This document shows, piece by piece, positions 1 through 11,762 of a stretch of 64,000 nucleotides of DNA (its first letter is position 1; each line of letters starts with the position of its first letter). Below the pieces are notes generated by a model that was given only the letters and a program-made list of their open reading frames with translations, searched no databases and was not told the DNA's origin. The translations under genes and the position numbers were made by a program. This DNA comes from Reticulitermes lucifugus. Its lineage: Eukaryota; Arthropoda; Insecta; Blattodea; Rhinotermitidae. The stretch lies in contig JAKCWW010000529.1 of assembly GCA_026260175.1 (NCBI GenBank), positions 1 to 64,000 of the forward strand. Direction: 5' to 3'.

Positions 1-1072
1 GGGAGTTATGGCCATTTTGCCAACTTACCCCTGTAGCCAACTAGCCCCCCTCTCCCCTATATATTTGCATTATTTCATAAAGTACCAGTGTCTACAATAA
101 ATGATAAATGTGACACAACGGATAAATGTCGATATCATAGAACGTCAAGAGGGTTATTGATATCATTTAGCTCACATATTTAAATATAAATGTCACCTAA
201 AGTTCAGCCTTGCTGATGTAACTCCTGTACAGAGTGAAATCACATTTGTACCATGAACCCTGTACGGCACGTGATTGTTTCATGGATTTAATTCTTAAAA
301 GCTTCCAGATCAATGAACTATCAAGTAACTCGCCTTATAAAACAGGTGTTACTAGATATATTTCGGGGCACTCATCCAGTATCAATGGTCACCGGAATAT
401 TTGTCATTTCGCTTCTTGACTGACTACTAAACTGCTGGGACCCTCGCTGCGTAACATTCCTAACTTACGAACTTCCAAACTTTCACAATGTTCAAGACTT
501 ATATCTATAGTATACGCGGTGCATAATCCTGCAGAAACCAACTGTATCAACTGCTTCATCAGTTATTAAATCTAAGTAGCCTACTATTTACTAATCATCG
601 TGTGTTGCTGTGGACGCGAATTTTAATTCTTAAGTGTTCCATCGTACTCAGCACCTCTTTCTCGGTCAACGCTTCCATAAGCGTATGCAGCATTTCCAAC
701 ATACCATCTAAACTGGGAAAAGAACATCTTTAAAAGGACACGGTACGTTTCCAAAACACCACCTTTCTCGGGGATACACATCAAACTCGATGGAGATAGG
801 ATTCAAAGGCAGGCTGCTGCAAACACGGACAAAAACCTAGTGTCGCATAAAAGACGGTATTTCTTGACCATCTTCTAAATGAGAAGTCTGATGCAAGGAA
901 TCAGTTATTTTCCTTTCTCGGAGGAATTAAAACTTTTACACGGCGGCTTGATATATAAACATGGGCAAAACATTTTTCTGAATCTCATATGTTGTGCGGT
1001 GATGAACATGAAGTCATCTTTTGTTTATTTTTAGCTTGGCATTCAATATTCATACATCAAGCATACACTTAC
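1..1072. other. AT-rich non-coding sequence, nothing recognised
   Basis: No open frame longer than about 60 codons and no repeat that recurs elsewhere in the window was seen. If the exon called at 1073-1282 is real, this stretch would be the start of its downstream intron on the minus strand. Confidence 0.4.
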
Positions 1073-1282
1073 GTGGGACCAAGTCTCCTAGGAATATAGA
1101 TCCATTAACATTGAGAGTCACTGCTCCATCCGCAAAGTGCACTGTGCTGTAAAAGGAAAATCGAATAAGTATATCTACCAGAAATTTCGGATAGGCAGTG
1201 ATGTTGACAGGTACGTCATATGAAAATGGAACGAAATCTTGTAACAGAGGGACGGTCGTTACATGCTGCGCAATAATGTCAA
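1073..1282 (-). CDS. Candidate internal coding exon (70 codons), function unknown
   Basis: Read on the minus strand, the frame is open from an acceptor-like CTTCAG (1288-1283) to a strong donor GTAAGT (1072-1067). A possible branch site, TAACTAAT, lies just upstream of the acceptor. The 210-bp segment is phase 1 at both ends, the symmetric pattern common in exons of extracellular domains. Its translation has a balanced, protein-like composition, including the stretches LLQDFVPFSYDVPVNIT and ADGAVTLNVNGSIFLGD, with alternating hydrophobic positions that suggest beta strands. An NIT and an NGS sequon are present. I do not recognise the family. An in-frame ATG (1295-1293) also exists upstream, so a first exon cannot be excluded. 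Being an open frame with plausible splice sites in AT-rich DNA is suggestive, not proof. Confidence 0.4.
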
Positions 1283-2324
1283 CTGAAGTTCGCATATTAG
1301 TTACTTAAATTCTCACTTCTAAAGCACTCGTGTGGACAGAGAAACTCAAGTATTTTTACATAAAAAGCGGAATGTAGAAGAACTCCATTCCTTTATTCGC
1401 TTTGTTGGTCTCATTAATAAGTCAACGAATTTAAATAAAATATGATACCTCATAGAGTATATTGCAGGGCGATTTCATATTGGTCGAATTCAAAAGCGTA
1501 ATGCTATGCTTTGAAATATAACAGAGTATCACTGTAAGAAATTATATCACTTCCCTGAAGTAAAGCTTTTAAAAATTATTACAATAATATATAATTACTG
1601 ACAGTGTTTTCATAAGTTTCGTACCTTTCAATATTCTTATTTCATTGTTATTAGGCAAACTATATGTGAAGAGCATATAGTATGCATGCAATAACATTCG
1701 AAATCCACTCAAACGTTTAGTCAAACCCGGTAGTAACGAGACTATTAGAGGAAATTAGACACTGTGTAACGGATAATAACGAGAATTATTATAAAAACAG
1801 GGTACGCATATGTGGATTGGATTGAAATTCTCTGGATAGCATAAAGTAAAGGGATTTTGTGAATACGGTTATGAACCTCGGGTTTTTTTCGGAAAGTACA
1901 AAATTCCTTGATCGGTGGAGTGACTACCAACTTTTAACTTCGTTCCTGTACCGTGGTGAGAAAATTGAGTTGTTGGGTAGCGGTAGTTGCTCTGGATCAA
2001 GTTTGTGAACTTTTTATATAAAATATTGCTACCGACATTCCTTGTGTCGGCACCGGCTACGATCAATCCATCTCCGGAGAAACCGATCCATCAGCTGCGC
2101 TGACGACCACACGATCTACTGCTATCACGTGCGGTGTATCACACCTCACCGCTTTCAAACATGAAAGTTCTGCAGCTATACAGCATTCACCAAAAAAATA
2201 TTTTGATCCCTGGGCGCAAAATGATGAAACGCTTATTTCGTCCACTTCTTAACGGAAGAGATGGTTTGTTTCCTCGTTTATTGACCATTTTATTGTAAAC
2301 ACACTAAAGATCTCATTCTTTTAC
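1283..2324. other. AT-rich sequence with two short minus-strand open frames
   Basis: Two adjoining minus-strand frames (2245-2063 and 2066-1869) are open for about 60 and 65 codons. The first includes a coding-looking stretch, TPHVIAVDRVVVSAADGS. No good splice sites delimit them and the composition falls off quickly, so I do not call an exon. The remainder, about 1310-1860, is AT-rich with no recurring repeat. Confidence 0.3.
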
Positions 2325-2450
2325 GTATTTGATGTAGGCAATATTGACTTTAATAAATGATCTTATACTTCTGGAATATAATGCCGTGTCTTCTGATAGT
2401 TGGGCTAGAACATTTTGTAGGACCCTGACATCTTCATCATCTATGTCGAG
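2325..2450 (-). CDS. Weak candidate coding exon (42 codons), function unknown
   Basis: On the minus strand a frame with an acidic, charged, helical-looking translation (LDIDDEDVRVLQNVLAQLSE and onward) runs up to a GTAAAA donor-like site at 2324-2319. If that site is not used it stops five codons further at 2313. The start I give follows a GTGAG acceptor-like site at 2455-2451, preceded by a T8 run further upstream; the polypyrimidine tract is poor. The open frame itself extends back to 2510, where the translation becomes less protein-like. Length and phase (0-0, 126 bp) allow a symmetric internal exon, but it could equally be a terminal exon ending at the 2313 stop. The family is not recognised, and its strand matches the candidate exon at 1073-1282. 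Confidence 0.3.
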
Positions 2451-3104
2451 CTCACAAACATGTTTTGTTATCACGATAAAAAAAACACGCAGCTCACGGT
2501 TTCCTAACACATATCACTACCATCCAATTCTTCACCGCGTAAAATGTTCAAACACGCATTAATTTTTCTAACATGTTATTTACGGACGTGAGCTCGATTT
2601 ACAAATCATTGCATATACTGACATAGTACAAAAGACATGTACAAACTAGTGAAAACCTGCTTTTCTCATAAAATAATGGTGAATATGCACGCTACTCTTA
2701 TTCCATGTTTGTCTTTGCTATGACCAAATTATGAGTAAAAACTACCTGGAAATTCATCGCGTTATTGTTTTGTTTTATCTACATAACTTTTGACTGAATC
2801 GAATGACTCAGTAAACTGACGAAACTTAATTCTTGATACGGTGCTGTAGATGGAGTGTATACTGACAAGACATGGATGAGAGGAGAATATCTTACGCCAC
2901 AGAAAACTACCTTTCCACGGAAAACTCAGTGTTTTGAGCCTTGCACTTCGTCTATTTTCGGCTCTGGGCCTCTTTCCTTTCTATAGAGACTTACTTGTAA
3001 AAAGGGATATTAAATAACACTTATAAGCACTACTGGTTACTCATATATAATCTAAGGAATTACCACAAGAGCTATAAACACTACACAGTATCTCATATAG
3101 TTTT
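2451..3104. other. AT-rich non-coding sequence
   Basis: Only short accidental frames are present, and no dispersed repeat found elsewhere in the window was recognised here. Confidence 0.4.
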
Positions 3105-3590
3105 CAGACACTAATGAGGAACATCAGGCATTGTTTTTCTACCAAATACAGAGTGTTGTTTTATATCCCGATATCCTGTCCAACACCTCATAATTCTAAC
3201 CAACGACAAGGCATGTAGTACAACTTACTGCTTCCTTTCCACACTACTCATTCTACTTTCTCAGTATTCTATCAAACTACAAGGTATATTGTATGAACTC
3301 GACTAACCACAAGCAGTATCATCGTGGTATCTCTTCCACACTTCATCATAGTCCACTACTACAAAACAAGCAGTAGTATCATTGTCTGTGTTCCACACTT
3401 CACACTTTTCTACCGAACTACAGAGTATCCTCTCCACCACTAAACAGCAAGCAGCGGTACCATTATCTTTGTTCCACACTTCACTACAGGCTATCCACTC
3501 CACTACTACACAGCAAGCAGTAGCATCACTGTCTCTGTTTCACAATTCACAATTGTCTACCTCACTACAGAATATCCTATTAGAATCCCA
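3105..3590 (+). repeat. Degenerate tandem array, unit about 65-85 bp
   Basis: A unit containing 'CCACTACTACA-CAGCAAGCAGTAG', then 'TTGTTCCACACTTCAC', then 'CTACAGAGTATCC', recurs with period changes. Clear unit starts are at 3353, 3435 and 3500 (spacings of 82 and 65 bp); the shorter unit lacks about 17 bp. More diverged units extend back through 3290 and 3226 to about 3105. The array is CA/CT-rich on the plus strand. It keeps frames open on both strands (for example 3382-4035 on +, 3503-3303 on -), which I attribute to repetition and low stop content, not to protein coding. Confidence 0.7.
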
Positions 3591-4185
3591 ACATTGCTAC
3601 TGCGTTTGTCCGATGAGGGAGGAAGATCCTTGCGAGTCCAAAAGCTTGGCACAGGCCAAACCAGCGAAGGCCATTATGTACTCGTATCTTGCTCTACTGT
3701 TCTCACACACCCGTTCTGACGTCACACACACCACCTGGGTTTTCTTCCGCTTTGTCTCGACCAAACGCCTTTGTTCACTGCTCATATCAAGTGACACTGG
3801 CCCATTCTCATGGTTGGCCGGCGACACACTCTTCTCTGAGATGAGTTCTGAGAAGTTCTTGTACTTAGCTTCCTATTTCCGTCTCTGTCTACGCACACCC
3901 TTTCTCTCATTTATGAATGTCTGCACTGTCCAGCACGGATGTTACCTAAACCAGGGTATCTGTATTTCAAGGACATATTGCACGACGTTGCAGGCCGGCA
4001 CGGAATTCCGCAGCCATGGGTACTTCTTCTTTTGAATAGGTCTGGCTCAGTTTCACCTACGTTCAATGTACAAAATTTGCAACGTTCCTCAACCTACCTT
4101 GATAGAAGGACGCGGAGAGCGTGCATGGATATCACTGCTTGAAAATTCGCGTACGGCCTTCTGAAGGATCTCCATTCCTTTATGC
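3591..4185. other. GC-richer segment beside the tandem array, unassigned
   Basis: Base composition is noticeably less AT-rich than the flanks, and both strands carry open frames. The plus frame continues from the tandem array to 4035. The minus frame 3827-3597 encodes a 76-residue stretch including YEYIMAFAGLACAKLLDSQG. I cannot tell whether this is a dispersed repeat, a 5' exon or a CpG-rich regulatory region. No splice sites or promoter elements were convincing. Confidence 0.25.
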
Positions 4186-4189
4186 GTGT

Positions 4190-4715
4190 TTTTAGGCATG
4201 TTCGCTAAATTGCGAAAAGCGATTATTAGCTTCGTCATGTCTGTCTGTCTGTCAGTCCGCATTGAACACCTCGGCCCCCACTGGACGGATTTTCATGAAA
4301 TTTTATATTTGATTATTTTTCGAATATCTGTCTAGGCAATTAAAGTTTTATGAAAATCTAAAAAGAATAACGGTTACTTTACATGGAGACCTATGCACAT
4401 TTATGATATTACCTCGCTGAATTTTTCTTCGAATGGGAAATATTTCAGACAAAACTTCTGGAGAAAATCGGAACGTATATTTTATGTTCAAAAATATTTT
4501 CCGAAAATCGAGCCCTTAATGAGATAATGTGGAAAATTACAGTAGAGCCAGATAGGTGACAGAGCACTATAATATAGCGCATGCGCTTTACACGCTGGAT
4601 ACTCGTAACTAAGGCTACAAACGCATACTCAGGATATAAAATACTTTTTGCTTTTCCTCGACAAAAATAAGTAGGCGAACTCTCCTCAATGTTACGTTGT
4701 ACGTACATTACCTAT
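4190..4715 (-). repeat. Dispersed repeat, family C (minus copy with conserved tail)
   Basis: This matches, in reverse orientation, the repeat at 12870-13395. Shared blocks are the tail 'AGCTTCGTCATGTCTG', the 'CCCCCACTGGACGGATTTTC' block and the 'ATTTTATATTTGATTATTTTTC' block. A decayed minus-strand frame (4708-4445) contains KRMRYIIVL and is comparable with KRMRRIILSS in the other copy. I recognise this as a repeat common in insect genomes whose remnants often translate into such strings. I do not know whether it is a transposon fragment. The tail includes a (GTCT)n run where other copies have GGAC/GACG runs. Confidence 0.7.
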
Positions 4716-6189
4716 CTTGTTAATTACCTGAAACGGACGCTTAGTTCAGAAAAATTAACACATACTTTTATATAACAATTTAAGAAATGAGTGCAGATGG
4801 CACATGGTCAGCGCATGGGCTCTGTTTTTTTCTCTGAGTTTTAAATTTGGATTAATGTCTAAAAGATATTGAAAATGTGAGTATTTAGAATGAGTCCTTC
4901 ACGTAGCACATGAAGCACATTATACAATTTCTGCGTACCCTAAATTCAAGACTTAAAGTCTATCACAATCGATACACCATAAGCCACAGGATAACGGAAA
5001 TGGTGAGATTTACACGTGGGCATGCTAGATTGTTTCATTTAGATTTTCAATTTTTTTTTGGCATTGCTTCTTATCAAAAACATAAAAATATGTCTCAAAT
5101 AAAGAACAAAACCGGCGACATATTATAAATGTAAGGGGTTTCATGAAAAGGGTGCGTAAAATTTTCCAATTTGAATCAACATCGGCGTGTGTAGACAACA
5201 TCTCTTAAAACCCCCAAGCGTATAAGTCCTCGATAATCCATTTCATGGGAATCGCCCTGTACAATAGGGACGGCCAGCCTGATGGCTTAGAGTAAGTATT
5301 AAGACTGTTATAATGGTTGGAACTCATCAAGAAATTCCGCGACTTTTTAAACCAAGGATTTATGACCGTGTTAATAAGAGCTTGCAATTAATCCCTATAT
5401 CTTTTCATGTAAATGCTATCTGTATCAACGCAATGCAGTCCTTAATAATCATTTCTAATACTCTCTTCTATTTGTATAATTTTCCAAAATCACCTCTTTT
5501 CTCCAAGTTTTCCAAATCATGTTTTGTGTAAGTTTGACATTCCACCCATGAGATTTGCTTTAAAATATTTTCATACAGAGAGAGTGTTTAAACACAGACG
5601 ACTAATTTTGGTAGCCAGACGGGATATTTGTGTAAAAGTATTTAAAATGTGATCACATTATCGCAAAAGTAATTGCATTTCTGACAAACGTTTAAAAAAG
5701 TATTTAAGGTTTTCTGTTATCCAGAATCCGATGTATATCATTTCAAATAAAAGTTCGCCAAAACAGCCGTTTACTCGTAGGTTAAATCTTCATGTAGGAT
5801 TAATGACAATTTTTAATGAGGTATTAAAAATGCAAAGGGTAAAAATATATTGGAATAACATTTATTTCGGAGGTAATTTTGCAATAAAAATATTTATGAG
5901 AAATTATGGAAAAAATGGCCGTTTAAACACAATGCTCGTAAAATCTCCATACTACGTACTTACTCTTGATATGTTACCGTCACACAGATCATTAACAAGG
6001 GCGCCACTGCTGCCATGTCTGCTATGCCAAGCTTATAATGTAAAATTAAATCTTTACACTCAAAACGTGTACAAACGTAAGTTCTTCCTGTGCGAGTTAT
6101 GAAGACACATGAAGGAGAGGGTGCAAAGTTTCACTCATTCCTAACCTCGGTATTAAATTTAAGTGAGTAGCCTAGACGTTCTGGAGTAG
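4716..6189. other. AT-rich sequence, one 123-codon plus frame of doubtful meaning
   Basis: A frame at 5731-6102 (+) is open for 123 codons, but its translation is rich in lysine, asparagine and isoleucine, as expected of AT-rich non-coding DNA, and no family is recognised. No repeat of the window recurs here. Confidence 0.35.
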
Positions 6190-6295
6190 AGAGAAAACTA
6201 TTTATTCTGCCGTGCCGGGATTGGAACCACAATTCTTTGGTCGTCTGGTCCAAAGACTAGTCACTATTCCGTACGGAGGTATCCTGGTTCGTTAT
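6190..6295 (+). repeat. SINE-like repeat, family B, 3' fragment
   Basis: The block 'GCCGTGCCGGGATTGGAACC' followed by a 'GACTAGTCACTATTCCG' segment parallels the 3' part of the family B copies at about 20070-20150 and 40505-40560 (CTGCCGGCAATCGAA...TCTAGTTACTATAGTG). Only the end of the element is present. The motif order resembles a tRNA-derived region read from the opposite strand. Confidence 0.45.
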
Positions 6296-6609
6296 ATAAC
6301 TACTGAACTAGTTCTAAAAAGTTTTTCGCAAACGATAACTACTTTGTTAATACTTGAATTCCGCACATATTTTTTTTTGTTTTTAATGCTGTAATACTTT
6401 ATGACATGGTAGCAGGAACAGTTCTGTTGTTAAACCTGTAGTCCAATACATACGGAGTTTGACTGTCAGTAACCGCAGAACAACATACACCGAACACAAG
6501 ACGAGGAACTTGCATCGTAATACAGACGATAAAATTAATGGATATAAAACTTGGAGAGAATATCTGATTGGGTAAAACTAACAACTAACAAACCAACCAA
6601 CCAACAAAC
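6296..6609. repeat. AT-rich spacer ending in a (CCAA)n microsatellite
   Basis: The last part, about 6580-6620, carries CCAACCAACCAACAAACTAAC-type repeats. It directly abuts the 3' end of the minus-strand RTE-like LINE copy and is best read as that element's tandem-repeat tail. The rest is unremarkable AT-rich sequence. Confidence 0.55.
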
Positions 6610-7880
6610 TAACTTACTAAGTAAGTAACTCCATAGAGCGCAGGCCTTCTTGAGAAGCTAACAGATTCTCAGCTAGTAAAGAAATTCCCCTCCTTTTATA
6701 GAACTGAAATTTCACTACTGCATTTACAAGATCCAGCCACCTCTTTCTATCCTGAGCCAGATGAATCTAGTCCTCTTTCTCTATTTACTTCTTGAAGATG
6801 CATTTTAGCATTATCATCCCATCTACGTCTAGATCTTTCTAGTGGCCTCCTTCTCTCAGGTTTCCCTACCAAATCACTGTACGCAATTCTCCCCTTCCCA
6901 TTCATGATACGTGCTCGCCCATCTCATTCTTCATGATTTCATCACTCGAATAATATTTGTTGAGGAGCTCCTCTTTATATAGTCTTTACCCCCTCTTACA
7001 TTTTCCCTTTTAGTCTCAAATTTCTTCGTCAGTACCCTATTATCGAACACCCCCAGCCTATGTTTCTCAATGTGACAAAGTTTAACACCCACACAAAAAA
7101 CAGGAAAAATTAAAGTTCTGTATATTTTAATATTTATGTTTTTGGATAGCAAACTGGAACACAAACGATTCTGCGCCGAATGATAGCAAGCAATTCCTGA
7201 CTTCAATATGCCCTTAGCTTTTCTTGAATGGAATTTTGATTTGTTAGGAATGTTTCCAAGTATTTAAATTTTCCACCCTTTCAAAGGATTTATTACCTCT
7301 CTTTATATTGGTGACTTTGTCCTCATTCTATTTACGAGACATGAGCTTAGTTTTCTCAAACTTTGCTGTAGACCAATATCATTACTAGCGACCAATAAAA
7401 CTTCCATGTATGCTATGTGCGCTTTATTAACATCATCATTGTAAAACAAAAGCTGATATTTATCATTTAATTTCAAGCCTTTGTGATGTGCCTGAACTTT
7501 CCTAATAACATATTCTAAAGCAAAATTTAAAAGCAATGGCAATAAAGCATCTCCTTTTTTAAAAAAATTTTTATAGGATACATGTCAGACAAATGTTTGC
7601 CTGCTCAGTCCCTGGCGTATGTTTTATTTAAACATATGTTTGTAGGCCTTATTCCTTCTATAGGGCTACCAGACTCAGTGAGAGTGTTATAAAATACCTC
7701 CCTCCTAACTGAATCACAAGGATTTCTCGAAGTCTATAAATAGCTGATGCACTGCCTTATTCTATTCCCAGTATTTTTGAAGTATTGATGAATGCAGCAT
7801 GTGTACTATGTTCAATAGCTACCTGTTACGTTGAAACCCACACTGATGATCCCCAATAATTTCATCTGCATATGGAATGT
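6610..7880 (-). pseudogene. RTE-like LINE, 5'-truncated dead copy (reverse transcriptase to C-terminus)
   Basis: The reverse complement aligns block by block with the fuller copy at 26880-28185. Shared landmarks, 5' to 3', are 'TTGGGGATCATCAGTGTGG' (7858-7840), the decayed catalytic motif region reading YNDDVN (about 7440-7430), the C-terminal region with NRLCSSLLSKNINIKIYRT (7206-6931), and the 3' end 'AGGCCTGCGCTC' type block near 6640. The canonical YADD catalytic motif is changed to YNDD, and frames are broken between the reverse transcriptase and C-terminal parts. The 5' end is lost near 7880, consistent with truncated target-primed reverse transcription. The 3' end runs into a short tandem repeat. 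It is not functional. Confidence 0.85.
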
Positions 7881-9884
7881 GATTGGATATACAAACCAAA
7901 AATAGAAAATATAAGTCCTTGCATTTCGAAATAGACAGGAGTACAAAATTAACAACAAAACTCTCGTATTACTGCATCATCGAGTATTATTAAAAACAAT
8001 GTTACTTAAGAATCTTATGAGTTGCCAAAGAACAATTTTCGATTTTGAAATATGCTCTAAAGTAAAATTGTATTATAAATTATAACTTACTTGTAGGTTA
8101 CATGTGTTTGGTATGTAAAACGTAAAAGTTACCTAAATTCTTTGAATCCCAAACAAGAGAATAAGGAAAGATTTAGTTTTAATGGTACAATTTAATGGAT
8201 TCTTAAGGTAGCAAAAGCGGATTACAAATCCCCGACCTTCATAAAGTCAATGATTCAGACAGTAGAGGTGTCGGTTCAGAGAACTGTTTTAGAAGTGGTA
8301 TAATTGAATCGTATATCCCTGCGAGACAGATTTTCTCTATAATCGATTCTTGAAAAAAAAAGAAAAGAAAACTGGATTAGCTGTTTCTTTAAATGTCTTA
8401 TTTCGTGTCGTAACCCTGCCTCAATTTATTCATAAAATGTGTAATAGAAATGGTGGCAAATGGCTTTCTACTAATGTGACGAATAATACTGCAGGACACT
8501 TTCGAAACTAAGGGCTTCAGCAGGAAAGTCTTGTCGTTTAAGCAGATGTGTAAAGAAGACAGGTATCTCATTCAGGAGTCATAAAGACAGAGCGTACGTG
8601 TGTGTTTAGAAAAGGCATCAGGAAATGCTTGCTATTCAGTTCCAGTCTCTCATCTTTCAATCTACCCTACAAATATACGAGGCACAAAGCGAAGTACATA
8701 TAAAACAATGATTTGAGAAATTGTGAGGTTTGAGGTGTACATGAAGCTGTATATTCACATTTCTGCCGTCAGTGTTATGACGCTGTGCATCTCTATCTCT
8801 ATATTAGTGTTTAGGATGAACATATAACCTGCGTATAGAGGGTCAAATGATTCAAGTAAAACATTGAAGTTTTCACCGGCAGGTTGCAAGGCGTACGAAA
8901 GTGGTCAGTAGCAAGACTAATACCAATGTTTTGGAGAGGGTCTGTGTCTTACACGTTTTGATTTCCTAGATATTTCTGTGTCATATTACACTTTGGATTA
9001 AAATTATATCTTTCAGTCTAAAAAACAAAGTTAGCAAATATTACAATTGTGCTATGTACAGAAACACATAGAGTGCTACCTTAAAATTTAATAAAATTAT
9101 ATTTTGTTGGAGCACACGATACTGAAAACTGTCACCACCACGTACACGAAGCTACCGTGTTGCATTGTTTAGGGAATCAGAGCACGATAAATATGAAGCT
9201 GGCCATCCGATCCCCATCCTAAGGCACACCAGATAACAATTAGAACGTCTAGAGCCTGCATAAGTTCTCGATCCAACTGAAGTGAGGATTCAACTATAAC
9301 GTAGCCTCCTGGCAATAAGATGATCCAAGGACTTCAGCTTTGAAACATGTAGTTGAGGTCTTCAAAGATCTGGACCTGTTGGCACAGGCAGGTTTTGGTT
9401 TCGAGCCTGGTTTACATGTAAGAAAAGGCCATTTCATTAAAAATTTAATGCTTTCTCGAATCATTGTTTTTTTAAAAGAAAATGTCAATAGCAGCAGCCT
9501 TCATCTTACCGTTACAGAAAAGTATCACCTAACATCAACAGTCGTGATGCTACATGCATGTAGCTAGCTGACAAGCAACTTACGACGAAACTGCACATAG
9601 TGTGATGAGATGCTACATTATTTGGACAGTGAGTTGCGGAAGTTGCTTTCGATCGGCTTTAGTAGACAAACACCGACTTAATTTTGTCGGGAATTTTCGT
9701 AACTTTCCCTTACCAGAAATAGTTCCAGACAAGCACCTTATATATTTGAATTCCGAAATCTATGTCCTACAAACCAAATTACAAAATAGTATCACACGTG
9801 CTAAGAGCATCGCTAAATAATTCACTCAAGTATTATTGACATTAACGCATTTTAAATATTATTAATGTTTAATAATTATTTAAG
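7881..9884. other. AT-rich non-coding sequence with a possible relic at 9290-9480
   Basis: No gene is recognised in about 2 kb. Around 9330-9430 both strands are open, and a motif 'GGTTTCGAGCCTGG' (about 9398-9411) resembles a pol III box B. This could be a decayed tRNA-derived SINE, but no box A or second copy was found, so I do not call it separately. Confidence 0.35.
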
Positions 9885-10400
9885 TCACAAATGCAATAAG
9901 TAATTCATTCTTTCTGCAGTCTGACTTACGACGGGTCCATAGCCTCTTCCATAGCAAATTGTCCACAGAGTGAGATCTAGTGCTTCCCTTTTCAATTTCC
10001 AGTATTCGCTTTTTTCCTTAAGGTCATTCAGCAGCACCTTACATCTTCCTGCTCGTCTTGCCTTCACTTATATCCTTCCCTCTATCTTTCCTTCAATAAC
10101 GTGTTTTAGAAGGCAGTTCGTATGCAAGATGTGACCAATCGAGTTAGCATTCCAGCTTTTTTATTGTTGCAGAAAATTCCTCTCCTCTTTGACTTAATGT
10201 AATACTTCTTAATTTTTCACATGTTCTTCTCCATCCTTCTTCAACACCACATTTCAAATCTTTCCAGGTATTTCTGATCTACTTTCCGAAGTGTCCTAGT
10301 TTTAACACCATACAAGGCTCTACTGCAAATGTAGCACTTTACTAGTTCCTTCCTTACATTTAAGGCCAATTTGCTTGTGAAAAGAACCTTTTCCTTGTAA
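9885..10400 (-). pseudogene. LINE C-terminal fragment, second family
   Basis: On the minus strand the segment 10067-9885 translates to a basic C-terminus containing LLNDLKEKSEYWKLKREALD and GRGYGPVVSQTAERMNY. This matches the C-terminal end I know from abundant Blattodea and insect LINE polyproteins (consensus of the type LLDDLKEKRGYWKLKEEALD...GRGYGPVVRQT). Upstream on the same strand, 10400-10070 carries further recognisable blocks in broken frames, for example FTSKLALNVRKELVKCY and KTRTLRKVDQKYLERFEMW. It lacks endonuclease and reverse transcriptase, so it is a 5'-truncated, dead insertion. The family is distinct from the RTE-like copies elsewhere in the window. Confidence 0.8.
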
Positions 10401-11762
10401 GAAATGATATATATTTATATAAATGAGACGACAGCCAGAGCACTTTGTAAAAATCACTCGCTTCATCGAACTGAAATTTTAGGAAGTGCGGCTTCAGTCG
10501 CGTAGAGCTGAAGAATGATGGCGTCATAACACGAAAAACTTATATCTAGGAAGTTTCTAGTAACAAATATATGTAAGCTGTCGAAACTGTGACAGTTTAC
10601 GAAACTCGGAATTACACGGCGCCGGGAAATTTCTGTAATTTATATAATCTCGACCCTGCAAGTATCCTCCTTAAAAAAAGCAGACTGTTTATGAGCAACA
10701 GATTTCGGAGGGTGTAAATTCGTGACCCTGTTTAAGATCTAGAAACGTACGAAGGTCTATATGGCTACAGCGGGCTTATGGTTTATCATATTACAGCTGC
10801 CAGTCTGCGGCTGCTTACAAGAAAACCACAGTCAGGCGGATAGTTTGAGGATTTTTGGGGTCTCTGTCCCTTTCAGGCCCCAAATAGAGCAATGAAAATA
10901 AAGCAAAACCCGCCTTTCGAAGGCGCAATTGACCAAACACATCAGCACAACTACCAATTTCATCATAATCCTCCTCACTCAATCACTAGGTGGAGGATAA
11001 CTGAAAATGCTGTCTTCTCACAAAGAATTTCATATAGCCTGTAGGCAGTGGATAGGGTCCAAACTCACATGTTTTTATTTCCGCATAGTTTGACACAATT
11101 TGTAAATCTCGCCGGACACTGGGGTAGCACAACGGAGAACGGTATAATCCCTGCCAGTGATACAGAATTTTGCACTAACGAAATGGAACTCAATAACGGA
11201 GAAAAATGTAGCTGTAGAAGAAGATGATACCTCGTGGTAACACGAACACGTAGGAAATCCAGATATGAGAGCGATATCTTGACTATGTGGATGTAAAGGG
11301 GGTCAGTTCAGAAAAGACAAGAGATGAATTTAAAAGGTTCTAGATGAGGCACGAAAAAGGAAGAAGGAAATAAGCAGGAAAGAAAACTTATAAGCATCTC
11401 CCCCGTCATGAAAACCGGCCTATATCGAAGCGTAAATTATTCTACAATTGTTGAAAATGGATTGAGAATGTTTAATTGTTTTCCCTTGTATTCGGTTTTG
11501 TAATAAATTAAATGAATCTAAATCTTACTTTCTTTGTCACTAAACATACTTTTCAATACATACTGTATCAGAGTTTCACCTATATTTTGTGCCTGTATAT
11601 TAAACCCGGTTTACCTAGATTAAAAACGAGTAAAGAGAAACGCTGCTGAAATAAGCAGCATAGCCTTACCAGGCTCCAGTGAAGAATTTATTGCGTGGCA
11701 GAATGACGATTATTCCGAGATTGAGTTCCTCCTAGCGTTAACACGTAAGTCACAGTGGAAAT
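10401..11762. other. Non-coding sequence, no recognised element
   Basis: There is moderate AT content and there are no long open frames. A short inverted block 'GGCCCCAAATAG' near 10880 and a GC-richer patch at 10595-10640 were noted without interpretation. Confidence 0.35.

Noticed and set aside
3382-4035. 217-codon plus-strand open frame, the longest ungapped frame in the window
   Set aside because: Its first third is the degenerate tandem array, the rest lies in a GC-richer block that is open on both strands, and the product resembles no protein.
5731-6102. 123-codon plus frame
   Set aside because: Lys/Asn/Ile-rich translation typical of AT-rich non-coding DNA, no splice or promoter context.
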